From Pikeienuella piscinae (lineage in GTDB: Bacteria > Pseudomonadota > Alphaproteobacteria > Rhodobacterales > Rhodobacteraceae): DNA of 64,000 nt. Both the position numbers and the translations under genes were made by a program. The notes under the pieces were generated by a model. It was not told where the DNA came from. It searched no databases and was given only the letters and a program-made list of their open reading frames with translations. Positions 28,093 through 37,470 of this stretch are shown in pieces; the stretch's first letter is position 1, and each line of letters begins with the position of its first letter. The stretch covers positions 992,001 through 1,056,000 of the forward strand of contig NZ_CP049056.1 in the NCBI RefSeq assembly GCF_011044155.1, in the 5' to 3' direction.

Positions 28093-28515
28093 TCAATCCA
28101 CATCGTGTTCACGGTGCTTACGGACCGAGAAGGTGGTCACGTTCCGCCCCGATTCGCGCTGGTAGGTAAGCTCGTCCGCGAAGGCGAGAACCATGGTCAG
28201 CCCCCGCCCGCCGAGCGCGTATTCTTGCGGCCGGGAGACGTCGCGCGGGGCGCGCGGATCGAAGCGCGGGCCGCGCGCGCTGATTCGGAGCGTGAGGTCG
28301 CGCTCGTCGGTCCAGACCTCGACCGTTATGTCGGGCGCCTCCTCACGCATGGCGCCATGAACGAGCGCGTTGGCCGCAAGTTCATCGAGCGCGAGGCCGA
28401 TACGGAGCGACTGACTCTGATCCGCGCCATCGGCGGAGCAAAACGCCTCCGCCGCCGCCGCCGCCTCGGCGACTTCGGTCAGCGTCTCGCCTATGCGCCG
28501 GCTCAGCCGAGCCAT
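28093..28515 (-). CDS. RsbW-like ATP-binding protein (serine kinase/anti-sigma)
   Basis: A 140-aa HATPase_c_2 protein of the anti-sigma kinase class, probably phosphorylating the STAS partner encoded next. The N-box reads ALDELAANALVHGA near 42-55 (Glu and Asn for Mg-ATP) and the G-box ALGGRGLTMV near 100-109. No membrane span. First gene of the operon. No PP2C-type phosphatase or sigma factor lies in the window, so the rest of the switch is encoded elsewhere. Confidence 0.82.
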   Translation of the reverse strand: MARLSRRIGETLTEVAEAAAAAEAFCSADGADQSQSLRIGLALDELAANALVHGAMREEAPDITVEVWTDERDLTLRISARGPRFDPRAPRDVSRPQEYALGGRGLTMVLAFADELTYQRESGRNVTTFSVRKHREHDVD

Positions 28516-28622
28516 CGAGCACCGCCTCTTTCGCGTTTCTCCGCCCGCATCGCCCCGTCCCGATCCAGTTCCAGAATGGCGGCTGATAATCCCTTCTCGC
28601 GGCTATTCGATGGCGCCGCCCT

Positions 28623-29378
28623 TCAGGACTTCCACTTTTTCGCCAACGCGTCGACCGCCTTGGCGAGCAGGTTCGTGTCGAGCCCGATCGAAAGAAAATT
28701 CGCCCCGGCGTCGCGATAGGCCTGGATCAGCGAATCGTCGAGCGTCATCACGCCCGCCGCCTTGCCGGCCTTGCGCGCGCGCGCGATCGCATCGAGAATC
28801 GTCGCCTTCACATCCGCCTGGCCCGGGTTGCCGATATGACCGAAATCGGCGGAGAGATCCGCCGGACCGAAGAAGACGCCATCGACGCCATCGACATCCA
28901 TGATCGCGTCCATGTTCGAGAGCCCGGTGCGCGTCTCGATCTGGACGAGAAGGCAGATATCCCTATTGGCGTCCGCGAGATAACCGGGATTGCGCCCGAA
29001 ATTCGTCGCCCGCGCGCCAAGCATCCCGACGCCGCGATTACCTTCCGGCGGATAGCGGGTGGCGGCGGCGAGCGCAGCGGCCTGCTCGGCCGTATCCACG
29101 ACCGGAACAAGGAAATTTCGCACGCCGACATCCAGCAGTTGCTTCAGATGGCGGGGATCGCGGTCGCGGATGCGAACGAAGACATCGACGTCATGCGGCG
29201 CGAGCGCGTTCACCTGCGCGACGATGGTGGCGAGATCGTTCGGCGCATGCTCGCCATCGATCAGCAGCCAGTCGAAACCCGCGGACGCGGATACTTCGCT
29301 GGTCAGCGGATGGGCGAGGCCGAGAAAGATGCCGTAGAGCGGCTCTCCGGTCTTCAGGCGGTCTTTGAAGCGGTTCAT
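28623..29378 (-). CDS. hpaI: 4-hydroxy-2-oxoheptanedioate aldolase HpaI
   Basis: Class II metal-dependent aldolase that splits 4-hydroxy-2-oxoheptanedioate into pyruvate and succinate semialdehyde, the last step of the homoprotocatechuate meta pathway. The 251-aa protein has LLIDGEHAPND near 34-44, LVQIETRTGLSN near 145 with the metal ligand Glu, and GVFFGPADLSADFG near 167 with the ligand Asp. The ATG at 29378 overlaps the hpaH stop. The assignment among HpcH/HpaI family members rests on the hpa context. Confidence 0.9.
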   Translation of the reverse strand: MNRFKDRLKTGEPLYGIFLGLAHPLTSEVSASAGFDWLLIDGEHAPNDLATIVAQVNALAPHDVDVFVRIRDRDPRHLKQLLDVGVRNFLVPVVDTAEQAAALAAATRYPPEGNRGVGMLGARATNFGRNPGYLADANRDICLLVQIETRTGLSNMDAIMDVDGVDGVFFGPADLSADFGHIGNPGQADVKATILDAIARARKAGKAAGVMTLDDSLIQAYRDAGANFLSIGLDTNLLAKAVDALAKKWKS

Positions 29379-30193
29379 GGGGTCTCCGGTCTTGCTTTGG
29401 CTATTGAACATGTGACGGCGCCGAGCGGCCCGAAATCGCAGGCGATGGTGTCGCCCGGGGCGCCGGTGACGGGGCGGGTGAAACTGCCGGAAAGGATGAA
29501 CTGCCCCGCATCCAGGGCGACGCTTTGCGCCGCGAGCCGGCGGGCGAGCCAGATAACGCCGTTCGCGGGGTGACCGAGCACGCCGGCGGCGACGCCGGTC
29601 TCCTCTACCACGCCGTTGCGCGTGAGAACCCCGGGGATCCAGGCCAGATCGACCGCGTCGGGCCGCATCGGCCGCCCGCCCCAGATCACCCCCGCGTTGG
29701 CGGCGTTGTCCGAGATCGTGTCCATCACCTTGCGCGGCCTTCCGGTTTCCGGGTCGTTCTGATGGCAGCGCGCATCGATCACTTCTATCGCGGGGATCAC
29801 ATAGTCCGTCGCGTTCATCACGTCGAAAATCGAGATGTCGCCAGCGAGGCGCTCCTTCAGCCGGAATCCGAGTTCGACCTCGAAACGCGGCCGGATGAAG
29901 CGATAGGGATCGATGGCGGCGCCGTCCGCGATCACCATCGTATCCAGCAACGCGCCGTAATCCGGCTCGTCGATCTGGCTCGCCTGCTGCATGGCGCGGC
30001 TGGTGAGGCCAATCTTGTGGCCGACCAGACGCTCGCCGCGCTCGACCTTCATCTTCACCCAGGCCCGCTGCACGGCGTAGCCGTCGGCGATAGTCATCTC
30101 CGGGTGATCGAGCGAGGGCTGGCGGACCTGAACGCGCGTCCGCTCCGCATTGTCATAGGCGGCGGCGAGCGCCTCGATCACATCCGGTTTCAT
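29375..30193 (-). CDS. hpaH: 2-oxo-hept-4-ene-1,7-dioate hydratase HpaH
   Basis: Hydrates 2-oxo-hept-4-ene-1,7-dioate to the 4-hydroxy compound that HpaI cleaves. The 272-aa FAH-superfamily protein has [11 protein letters not shown] near 58, FEVELGFRL near 103 (metal-binding Glu), and IEVIDARC near 136. It overlaps both neighbours by four bases (hpaG upstream, hpaI downstream), so the three genes are tightly coupled. Confidence 0.92.
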   Translation of the reverse strand: MKPDVIEALAAAYDNAERTRVQVRQPSLDHPEMTIADGYAVQRAWVKMKVERGERLVGHKIGLTSRAMQQASQIDEPDYGALLDTMVIADGAAIDPYRFIRPRFEVELGFRLKERLAGDISIFDVMNATDYVIPAIEVIDARCHQNDPETGRPRKVMDTISDNAANAGVIWGGRPMRPDAVDLAWIPGVLTRNGVVEETGVAAGVLGHPANGVIWLARRLAAQSVALDAGQFILSGSFTRPVTGAPGDTIACDFGPLGAVTCSIAKARPETP

Positions 30194-31026
30194 TCGTCCG
30201 CCACCCCATTCCTCAGAACACCGATCCCCGGCGCGCTCACTTCCACGACATCGCCTGGCTTCAGCCAGACCGGGGGGTCCAGCCTCGCCCCCGCCCCCGT
30301 CGGCGTCCCGGTGGCGATCAGGTCGCCGGGCCCAATCTCGGTGAATGTGGAAATGTATTCAATAATCTTTGCGAAAGGAAACGCCATCGACGCAGTGCTG
30401 TCCGATTGCCGCAATTCGCCGTTCACGCGCGTCTCAATTCGAAGATCGGTCACATCGAGCCTGTCGAGGCCCGTCTCCACCCAGGGACCGATCGCGCCGG
30501 AACGGTCCCAGTTCTTACCCTGCGTGACGTTGAACTTCCCGTGGCGCACCCAGTCCCGGATCGTGCCTTCATTCATCAGGGTGAGGCCGAAGACGTGGTT
30601 CATCGCTTCAGCCTGCGGGATGCGCCTGCCGGGCTTGCCGACGACCAGGACGATCTCGCCTTCGTAATCAAGCTGCTCCGATTCAGACGGCCTTATCAAC
30701 GGCTTGTCCGGTCCGGTGAAACTGAGAGGCGAACGAGCGAAGATCGACGGGTGCGCCGGCGCGTCGGAGCCGTCTTTGTACTCCTCGTTCCGATTCATGT
30801 AGTTGACGCCGATACAGAAGATCCGCCGCGCCTCCGGCATCGGTTGGTCGAACGAAATGGCGCGGGCGTCGTGATCGGGCGTGGCGGGAAGTACGCCTGG
30901 CGCGCCCGCTGCGATCAGATCCGTCATTGTTCTGAAACCACGCCGCACCGTCAGATCGGCCACACCGCCTTCGACGACCGCGCCGATCCGGGCGCCGCCG
31001 CCACATTCATATCGACAGTATTTCAT
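30190..31026 (-). CDS. hpaG: HpaG-type decarboxylase/isomerase (FAH family)
   Basis: A 278-aa fumarylacetoacetate-hydrolase-family enzyme. By context it decarboxylates and isomerises 5-oxopent-3-ene-1,2,5-tricarboxylate in the homoprotocatechuate pathway. Motifs: CIGVNYMNRNEEY near 72-84, YEGEIVLVVGKPGR near 119-132 (metal-binding Glu residues), and LIATGTPTGAG near 240. In E. coli HpaG has two fused FAH domains; here there is only one, so it probably works as a homodimer. The ATG at 31026 follows GAGGGGAT. It is the first gene of the leftward arm. Confidence 0.85.
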   Translation of the reverse strand: MKYCRYECGGGARIGAVVEGGVADLTVRRGFRTMTDLIAAGAPGVLPATPDHDARAISFDQPMPEARRIFCIGVNYMNRNEEYKDGSDAPAHPSIFARSPLSFTGPDKPLIRPSESEQLDYEGEIVLVVGKPGRRIPQAEAMNHVFGLTLMNEGTIRDWVRHGKFNVTQGKNWDRSGAIGPWVETGLDRLDVTDLRIETRVNGELRQSDSTASMAFPFAKIIEYISTFTEIGPGDLIATGTPTGAGARLDPPVWLKPGDVVEVSAPGIGVLRNGVADE

Positions 31027-31065
31027 ATCCCCTCGCTTGACAGCCGGCTTCATCCTCGATATTGC

Positions 31066-31077
31066 TTAACTCGTTAA
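31066..31077. promoter_or_regulatory. Candidate operator between the two hpa arms
   Basis: TTAAC-TC-GTTAA forms a perfect 5-bp inverted repeat in the 66-base divergent spacer, 16 bases before hpaF and 40 bases before hpaG. A single site here could govern both directions. MarR- or GntR-type repressors of hpa pathways use palindromes of this kind. No dedicated regulator is adjacent. Confidence 0.5.
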
Positions 31078-31092
31078 TTACCAGCGGTCAAC

Positions 31093-31484
31093 ATGCCCCA
31101 TCTCAGCTTCCAATACAGCGCCGGACTTGAAGCGCGCGCAGACCCTGGCGCTCTCGCGGCGACGCTCCGCGACGCCATGTTGGCGACCGGACTCTTCCCA
31201 CTCGGGGGAATCAGGGTGCGTGGATTTCGCGCCGACGTCGCGGTCATCGCGGATGGCGGCGCGCATGATTTTGTCGATATGGAGCTTCGTATCGGCGCCG
31301 GGCGCGACGAAGCGGCGAAAGCGGCCGCCGCCGAAACGATCTACGCCGCCGCTGAAAACTGGCTGCGGCCGCGCATCGGCGATGGCGGCTTCGCATTGAG
31401 CCTGGAGTTGCGCGAGATCGACGCCGCGCTCTCGATCAAGAGGTTCAACACGATCCGGGACTATCTTGAAAAGGCGGGAACTTC

Positions 31485-31488
<4 letters not shown>
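31093..31488 (+). CDS. hpaF: 5-carboxymethyl-2-hydroxymuconate isomerase HpaF
   Basis: Tautomerase-superfamily isomerase of 131 aa that converts 5-carboxymethyl-2-hydroxymuconate to its oxo form. The catalytic Pro follows the initiator (MPHLSFQYSAGL), and the C-terminal LELREIDAALSIKRFNTIRD is typical. It is the first gene of the rightward arm and overlaps hpaE by four bases. The ribosome binding site is weak. Confidence 0.92.
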
Positions 31489-32990
<1,502 letters not shown>

Positions 32991-33001
32991 AGGAGACCTG
33001 A

Positions 33002-33982
33002 ATGCCACTCCCCGCTCCCATCCTCCATCCGCCCTTCAACACCGTCCGGCTGTCGCACACGGTCTTCGACGTGACCGATCTGAAGGCTTCGCGCGCCTTC
33101 TGGTCCGGCACGCTCGGCCTTCAGGTGACGGCGGAGGCGGAGGGCCGCCTCTTCCTGCGCGCCATGGAGGAGCGCGGGCATCATTGCATCGTGCTCCGCG
33201 AAGCGAAGCTGCCGGCCGCGAACGCGCTCTCGTTCAAGGTTTGGGAGGAGGGTGACCTCGACCGCGCGAAAGACGCGCTGGAGATGTTGGGACGCCGGAC
33301 TTCATGGGTCGAGCGGCCTTATCAGGGCCGGACGCTCGCCTCATCCGACCCGCACGGGGTTCCGGTCGAGTTCTACGCCCGGATGGACCGTCTGCCTTCC
33401 ATCCACCAGAACTACGCCGCCTATCATGGCGTGAAGCCGCTCCGCATCGATCATTTCAACTGTTTCTCGCCGAATGTGGACGAAAGCGTCGCGTTCTGGA
33501 ACACGCTCGGCTTCCGCGTGACGGAATATACCGCCGACGAAGACACCGGCGCGCTTTGGGCGGCGTGGATGCACCGGAAGGGCGGCGTCCACGACATCGC
33601 CTTCACCAACGGGCTCGGCCCGCGCCTCCATCACACCGCATTCTGGGTCTCAACCCCGCTCAACATCATCGATCTTCTCGATCTGATGGCGACCACCGGC
33701 TATGTCGCGAATATCGAGCGTGGACCAGGGCGGCACGGCATCTCCAACGCTTTTTTCCTCTACGTTCTCGATCCGGACGGCCACCGGATCGAACTCTACT
33801 GCTCGGACTATCAGACCGTGGATCCGGACCACGAACCGATTCACTGGGACCTGAAGGACCCGCGGCGCCAAACGCTCTGGGGCGCGCCGGCGCCGAGAAG
33901 CTGGTTCGAAAACGGCTCGGCGTTCGCGGGAATCGCCCCGCGCGAGCCAGACCTGAAGGCGGCGCCGATCGTCGCTCCGTGA
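33002..33982 (+). CDS. hpaD: Homoprotocatechuate 2,3-dioxygenase HpaD
   Basis: Extradiol ring-cleaving dioxygenase, 326 aa, of the two-domain vicinal-oxygen-chelate type (related to the Brevibacterium Fe/Arthrobacter Mn enzymes). The likely metal ligands are His151 (RIDHFNC), one of the His pair 210/211 (RLHHTAFW) and Glu264 (HRIELYC). The N-terminal VOC repeat (about 15-130) lacks them, as expected. AAGGAGACCTGA gives a strong ribosome binding site. It catalyses the first ring-opening step of the pathway encoded on both sides of the divergent promoter. Confidence 0.94.
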   Translation: MPLPAPILHPPFNTVRLSHTVFDVTDLKASRAFWSGTLGLQVTAEAEGRLFLRAMEERGHHCIVLREAKLPAANALSFKVWEEGDLDRAKDALEMLGRRTSWVERPYQGRTLASSDPHGVPVEFYARMDRLPSIHQNYAAYHGVKPLRIDHFNCFSPNVDESVAFWNTLGFRVTEYTADEDTGALWAAWMHRKGGVHDIAFTNGLGPRLHHTAFWVSTPLNIIDLLDLMATTGYVANIERGPGRHGISNAFFLYVLDPDGHRIELYCSDYQTVDPDHEPIHWDLKDPRRQTLWGAPAPRSWFENGSAFAGIAPREPDLKAAPIVAP

Positions 33983-34194
33983 TCTGGCGCCGTGATATGG
34001 CGACCGTATGACGTGACAAAGAACACGGAGAAACGCTCCCTGCGTGAATCCTCTGTGAAATCATGTGTCTGTCCGCACATATCGGCGCAGCCCCCCCTTC
34101 ACATTCAGGTCGGAGGGGAACACATATCGGCCATCGGATCGCCGCAATGTGTTCTGGCAGGCGGTCCCCCCGAACCGAACGCTAAGGACAGATC

Positions 34195-34374
34195 ATGCTC
34201 GCCGAACCCCGTCCCGACACAAGCATCGCCGAAGATACGGCTCCGCTGAAGCTCGTCGTCGACAGGCAGCTGACTCCGGCCCGGCCGGCCCGCCGCGATT
34301 GGTCGAACGTCGTCTTTTCCGTCGCTTTCTGCGAAGAGGCCCGGCGCGATTTTGAGCGCCGCAATCTCAGCTGA
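34195..34374 (+). CDS. Small uncharacterised protein, 59 aa
   Basis: A 59-codon gene with AAGGA six bases before its ATG. The product has a polar N-terminal half and a C-terminal segment WSNVVFSVAFCEEARRDFER that looks amphipathic and folded. No signal peptide, membrane span or known domain. It ends where the monooxygenase gene on the other strand ends, with no gap. The 212-base upstream region has its own repeats and should contain a promoter. I do not recognise the family; coding status rests on ribosome binding site, codon pattern and position. Confidence 0.6.
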   Translation: MLAEPRPDTSIAEDTAPLKLVVDRQLTPARPARRDWSNVVFSVAFCEEARRDFERRNLS

Positions 34375-34695
34375 TCAGACGCCGCCCGCACCCGCGCCCA
34401 GCGACGCCACGACATCGACCGACATCCGGTAGAGCCGCCTGTCCAGAACCCTGAGCTTGCCCAGCTTCTCCTGAAACACCGCCATGTGAGGGGAGCGGAA
34501 ATGCGCCTGCAGCGCGGCCTCGTCGCGCCATTCCTCATAGACCCGGAAGCGGCGCGGATTCAGGATGTCGGCATAGAACCGATAGACGAAACAGCCGTCC
34601 TCCGCCGCCGAGCTTTCCATCATCGCCAAGGCGGCGCTCATCGCCGGCCACGCGTCCTCTGGGTGGAATTCGATCTCTCCGGTGATCACGATCAT
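34375..34695 (-). CDS. Antibiotic-biosynthesis-monooxygenase-fold protein
   Basis: A 106-aa ABM/dimeric ferredoxin-like protein. It begins VITGEIEFHPED and has CFVYRFYADILNPRRFRVYE, the usual central strand-helix pattern with EEWRDEAALQAHFRSPHM. Such proteins act as small oxygenases or quinol-handling enzymes, often on glyoxal-type or quinone substrates. Its ATG overlaps the chaC stop by four bases. Confidence 0.82.
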   Translation of the reverse strand: MIVITGEIEFHPEDAWPAMSAALAMMESSAAEDGCFVYRFYADILNPRRFRVYEEWRDEAALQAHFRSPHMAVFQEKLGKLRVLDRRLYRMSVDVVASLGAGAGGV

Positions 34696-35249
34696 GGCGC
34701 GGACGCTCCCGTCAACCGGGCGACGAGACCATGAAGCCGCGTGAGTTCCACGTCGTCAACACCCATTTCGGAAAGATGCGCGACGGTATTGTCGAGATAC
34801 TCGGCGTTGCTCCCCGCCGGACCAATCGCGCGGGCGATCACCGCCGCCTGCTCTTCAGGCGTTAGGCCGCCACGATATTGCTGATGGGCGCGGTCCATGA
34901 CGTAGGCCAGCGCGTCGACCTCGGCCCCGTCATCCGTCACCACCGGAAGGAATCGTTCAAGATAGGAATAGGTCACCAGTTCCCGCGCCCTGAGATAGGC
35001 GTGCGTCTCCTCACGCAGCGCGGCGGCGACGCGATAGACGATGCCCTCGCAGGCGCCTTCCGGATCCTCGTCAAGCGCGAGAACAAGCCCCGGATACTCG
35101 GCGGTGCCGCGATAGGTGATGGAATCGAGGCAGAAACGGCGGCGATAGCCGGCCAGTCGGGCGCGCCGGCGTTCGACGTGATCGAAACCCGGCTTCCACA
35201 TCAGCGAGCCATATGCAAAGACCCAGAGGTCGCGCGGTTCCCTAGCCAT
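34692..35249 (-). CDS. chaC: ChaC-like glutathione gamma-glutamylcyclotransferase
   Basis: A 185-aa enzyme that releases 5-oxoproline from glutathione in the cytosol. The N-terminal substrate-binding motif FAYGSLMWKPGF (about 11-22) and the catalytic Glu region near 115 fit ChaC. It forms an operon with the ABM-fold gene and is divergent from the DUF2125 gene; the two starts (35249 and 35299) are separated by 49 bases, so promoters overlap. Confidence 0.85.
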   Translation of the reverse strand: MAREPRDLWVFAYGSLMWKPGFDHVERRRARLAGYRRRFCLDSITYRGTAEYPGLVLALDEDPEGACEGIVYRVAAALREETHAYLRARELVTYSYLERFLPVVTDDGAEVDALAYVMDRAHQQYRGGLTPEEQAAVIARAIGPAGSNAEYLDNTVAHLSEMGVDDVELTRLHGLVARLTGASAP

Positions 35250-35298
35250 GGGAGGGTTTTACATCCGTCTCGCCGGCGCGGCCAGTCGGAGGTTGCAC

Positions 35299-36309
35299 AT
35301 GCTCAAATTCAAGCTGCTCGCCGGTTTGATCGTCACCGTGATAATCGGGGGGGCGCTCTGGTGGATGCTCGCCGCACGGACGCACGAGAACGCCGTCGCG
35401 GGCTGGCTAGAAGAGCGAAGGGAGCAGGGCTGGCTAGCCGAGGCCGACGTTTCCATCGCGGGTTTTCCGAACCGACTCGACGTGACGCTGCGCGACCTCG
35501 CGCTCGCCGACCCGGAATCAGGCTGGGCCTGGTCGGCGCCGAGGGTCGAGATCGACCAGGTGATCTACGATCCGACATTCTATGTCGTGACATGGCCGCC
35601 GGAGCAGCGCCTCGCCGCGCCCGGCGCGCGCGCGGTGCTGCGTTCGGAAAAGATGGCGGCGAGCTTTCGGGCCGAGCGGTCGGCGGCGCTCGGGCTGGTG
35701 CGCGCCTCGCTCGACATTCAGCGAGCCGCGCTCAGCGCCGAGGCGGGCTGGACCGCCGGCGCCGATCGACTCAACACGCATCTTCGCGCCGCGCCGGAAG
35801 CCGGCCCGGAGAACACCTACCAGTTCCGGCTCGACGGGGTGAGGCTGCGCCTGCCGGATTTCCTTCGCGAACTGGTCGACCCCGCCGGCGCGCTGCCGCC
35901 CGCAATCGAGACGCTGGCGTTCGATGGACACGCCGCGCTGGACAGGCCGCTCGACAGGCGCGCGCTGGAAGGGCCGAAGCCCGATATTCTCTCGTTCTCG
36001 CTGAATGACGGGATCGCGGAATGGGGCGCGCTCCGACTAGCCGTCACCGGATCGATGAAGGCCGACCGGGAAGGCTACGGTGAAGGCGAATTCGAAATAT
36101 CGGCGACCAACTGGCGTGCGATGCTGGACGCCGCGACCAACGCCGGCGCGCTCGCGCCCGGCTTCGGCGAAACGCTCAAAGCCGGGCTCGGATTCATCGC
36201 AAGACTCGGCGGCGACGGCGACAGGCTCGACGTGACGCTCGTGCTGTCGGGCGGCCAGGCGCGGATCGGGCCGGTGCCGATCGGCGCTGCGCCGCGACTG
36301 GCGGACTAG
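35299..36309 (+). CDS. DUF2125 protein
   Basis: A 336-aa exported or membrane-anchored protein typical of Rhodobacterales. An N-terminal hydrophobic helix (about 4-25, LLAGLIVTVIIGGALWWML) is followed by WLEERREQGWLAEADVSIAG, FPNRLDVTL and the conserved WPPEQRLAAPG stretch near 95. The body is beta-rich and predicted periplasmic. GGAGG six bases before the ATG at 35299 sets the start. Function unknown. Confidence 0.85.
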   Translation: MLKFKLLAGLIVTVIIGGALWWMLAARTHENAVAGWLEERREQGWLAEADVSIAGFPNRLDVTLRDLALADPESGWAWSAPRVEIDQVIYDPTFYVVTWPPEQRLAAPGARAVLRSEKMAASFRAERSAALGLVRASLDIQRAALSAEAGWTAGADRLNTHLRAAPEAGPENTYQFRLDGVRLRLPDFLRELVDPAGALPPAIETLAFDGHAALDRPLDRRALEGPKPDILSFSLNDGIAEWGALRLAVTGSMKADREGYGEGEFEISATNWRAMLDAATNAGALAPGFGETLKAGLGFIARLGGDGDRLDVTLVLSGGQARIGPVPIGAAPRLAD

Positions 36310-36747
36310 ACCCCGCGCTTCTCTCTGGCGGGCTGGCGTCGGCCCTGAGCCGGAACGGTTTTAGGCATGACCATGGCTATCCCAGATAGATTGTAGATTT
36401 TTTCGTATCCAGCTTGGCGATTTTCGGGACCGATCCGTTGATCGACACGCCCGAAGCTCGCGCCGCGCTCAGAGAAGACGCACGCGGAACTTTCAGAGTT
36501 CTTGCATCGGGCGTGGAAGGGTGAAAAGGCGACAGAATTCTGAGGAGTTTCACCGAGGGGTATTGGTCACTGAAATAACGGTGACATTCGTCAGCCTTTG
36601 GCTTAGGTCAACAACGACTGTTCTTGGCCCGTGTGGTGACACACTGGATATTGACCATTCGACAATTCCTCCGCCCTTCTGCGACTCAACTCATAGCGGA
36701 GTCCATCGCTCACTTTTGTCATTGACGAGAGCAACGCACGATAACGC
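36310..36747. other. Atypical intergenic region with possible gene remnant
   Basis: A 438-base gap, visibly richer in A and T than its surroundings, between DUF2125 and the extensin-like gene. One plus-strand frame after a stop (about 36393-36524) reads DPLIDTPEARAALREDA, a native-looking helix with no start codon, which may be the tail of a lost gene. An inverted pair GTCAC/GTGAC lies near 36569-36588. I find no complete gene, transposase or terminal repeat. Confidence 0.5.
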
Positions 36748-37470
36748 TCAGCGGCAATAATTCCCCATCCGGTAACGCGCCACGTCGAAATGGAAATGAT
36801 TGCGATGGTAGCGGTCGGCTTCCGGGCCAAGAACGGTGCCGAACGGTCCGCACGCCCCCGCCCAGACCGAACGCAGGTATTTCCTTTGAGCGCCCTTGCG
36901 CCGCCAACCGCTCTCGACTTCGACGACCTGGCCGCTCGCGAAGGTGAATTCTGAGATGTCGATGGCGTTGCCCTTCGCGTGCTCGGACAGCTTCGCGCCC
37001 TTGCGGCCATTCCGCCCGCGGCAGGCGTAGGACGCCGCCGGCTTCACCGCCGTGAGCTGCACCGAGAACGCCTTCCGCGCCGCGGGGCGCGCGGATTTCT
37101 CCATCCAGTCCGCCAGCGCGACGGCGGTGCGACAGTTTACTTCCGCCTTGCCGGTCAGCGCGACGCCCGCGACCTCGACGAGGCTGACCGGGGCCTCGAT
37201 GGCGCATCCCGGATGCGCGCCAGAAATCGATGGGATCTTCGCGCCGATCACGCGCGGATCGCCGCAAACCGGGCCAACGGGGCCGAGCGACGCGGACAGG
37301 ATACGCTGCGACGCGGGCTTCACTTTCGGCGCGACGCCACGCGGACTCGGCGTCGGCGCGGTTGCGGGCGCGGCCGAGGCGGCTTCCAGCGGCTCGCTCT
37401 CATCCTCGCCGAGCGTCTGGCACCCGACCATCAGAAACGCGGCGAGGCATATGCGCGTCCAGCCGCTCAT
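36748..37470 (-). CDS. Extensin-like lipoprotein
   Basis: A 240-aa exported protein of the extensin-like family. The signal peptide ends in a lipobox-like LMVGC near residue 17, followed by a Pro/Ala-rich linker (about 25-55). The C-terminal domain (about 70-240) has KLSEHAKGNAIDISEF and HRNHFHFDVA, with conserved His/Asp residues of LAS-type metallopeptidase folds. A peptidoglycan-modifying role is plausible but not shown. Its start overlaps the tyrA stop by four bases although the functions are unrelated. Confidence 0.82.
   Translation of the reverse strand: MSGWTRICLAAFLMVGCQTLGEDESEPLEAASAAPATAPTPSPRGVAPKVKPASQRILSASLGPVGPVCGDPRVIGAKIPSISGAHPGCAIEAPVSLVEVAGVALTGKAEVNCRTAVALADWMEKSARPAARKAFSVQLTAVKPAASYACRGRNGRKGAKLSEHAKGNAIDISEFTFASGQVVEVESGWRRKGAQRKYLRSVWAGACGPFGTVLGPEADRYHRNHFHFDVARYRMGNYCR

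Noticed and set aside
36310-36747. An insertion-sequence end in the AT-richer spacer
   Set aside because: No terminal inverted repeats, target duplication or transposase-like frame could be found.
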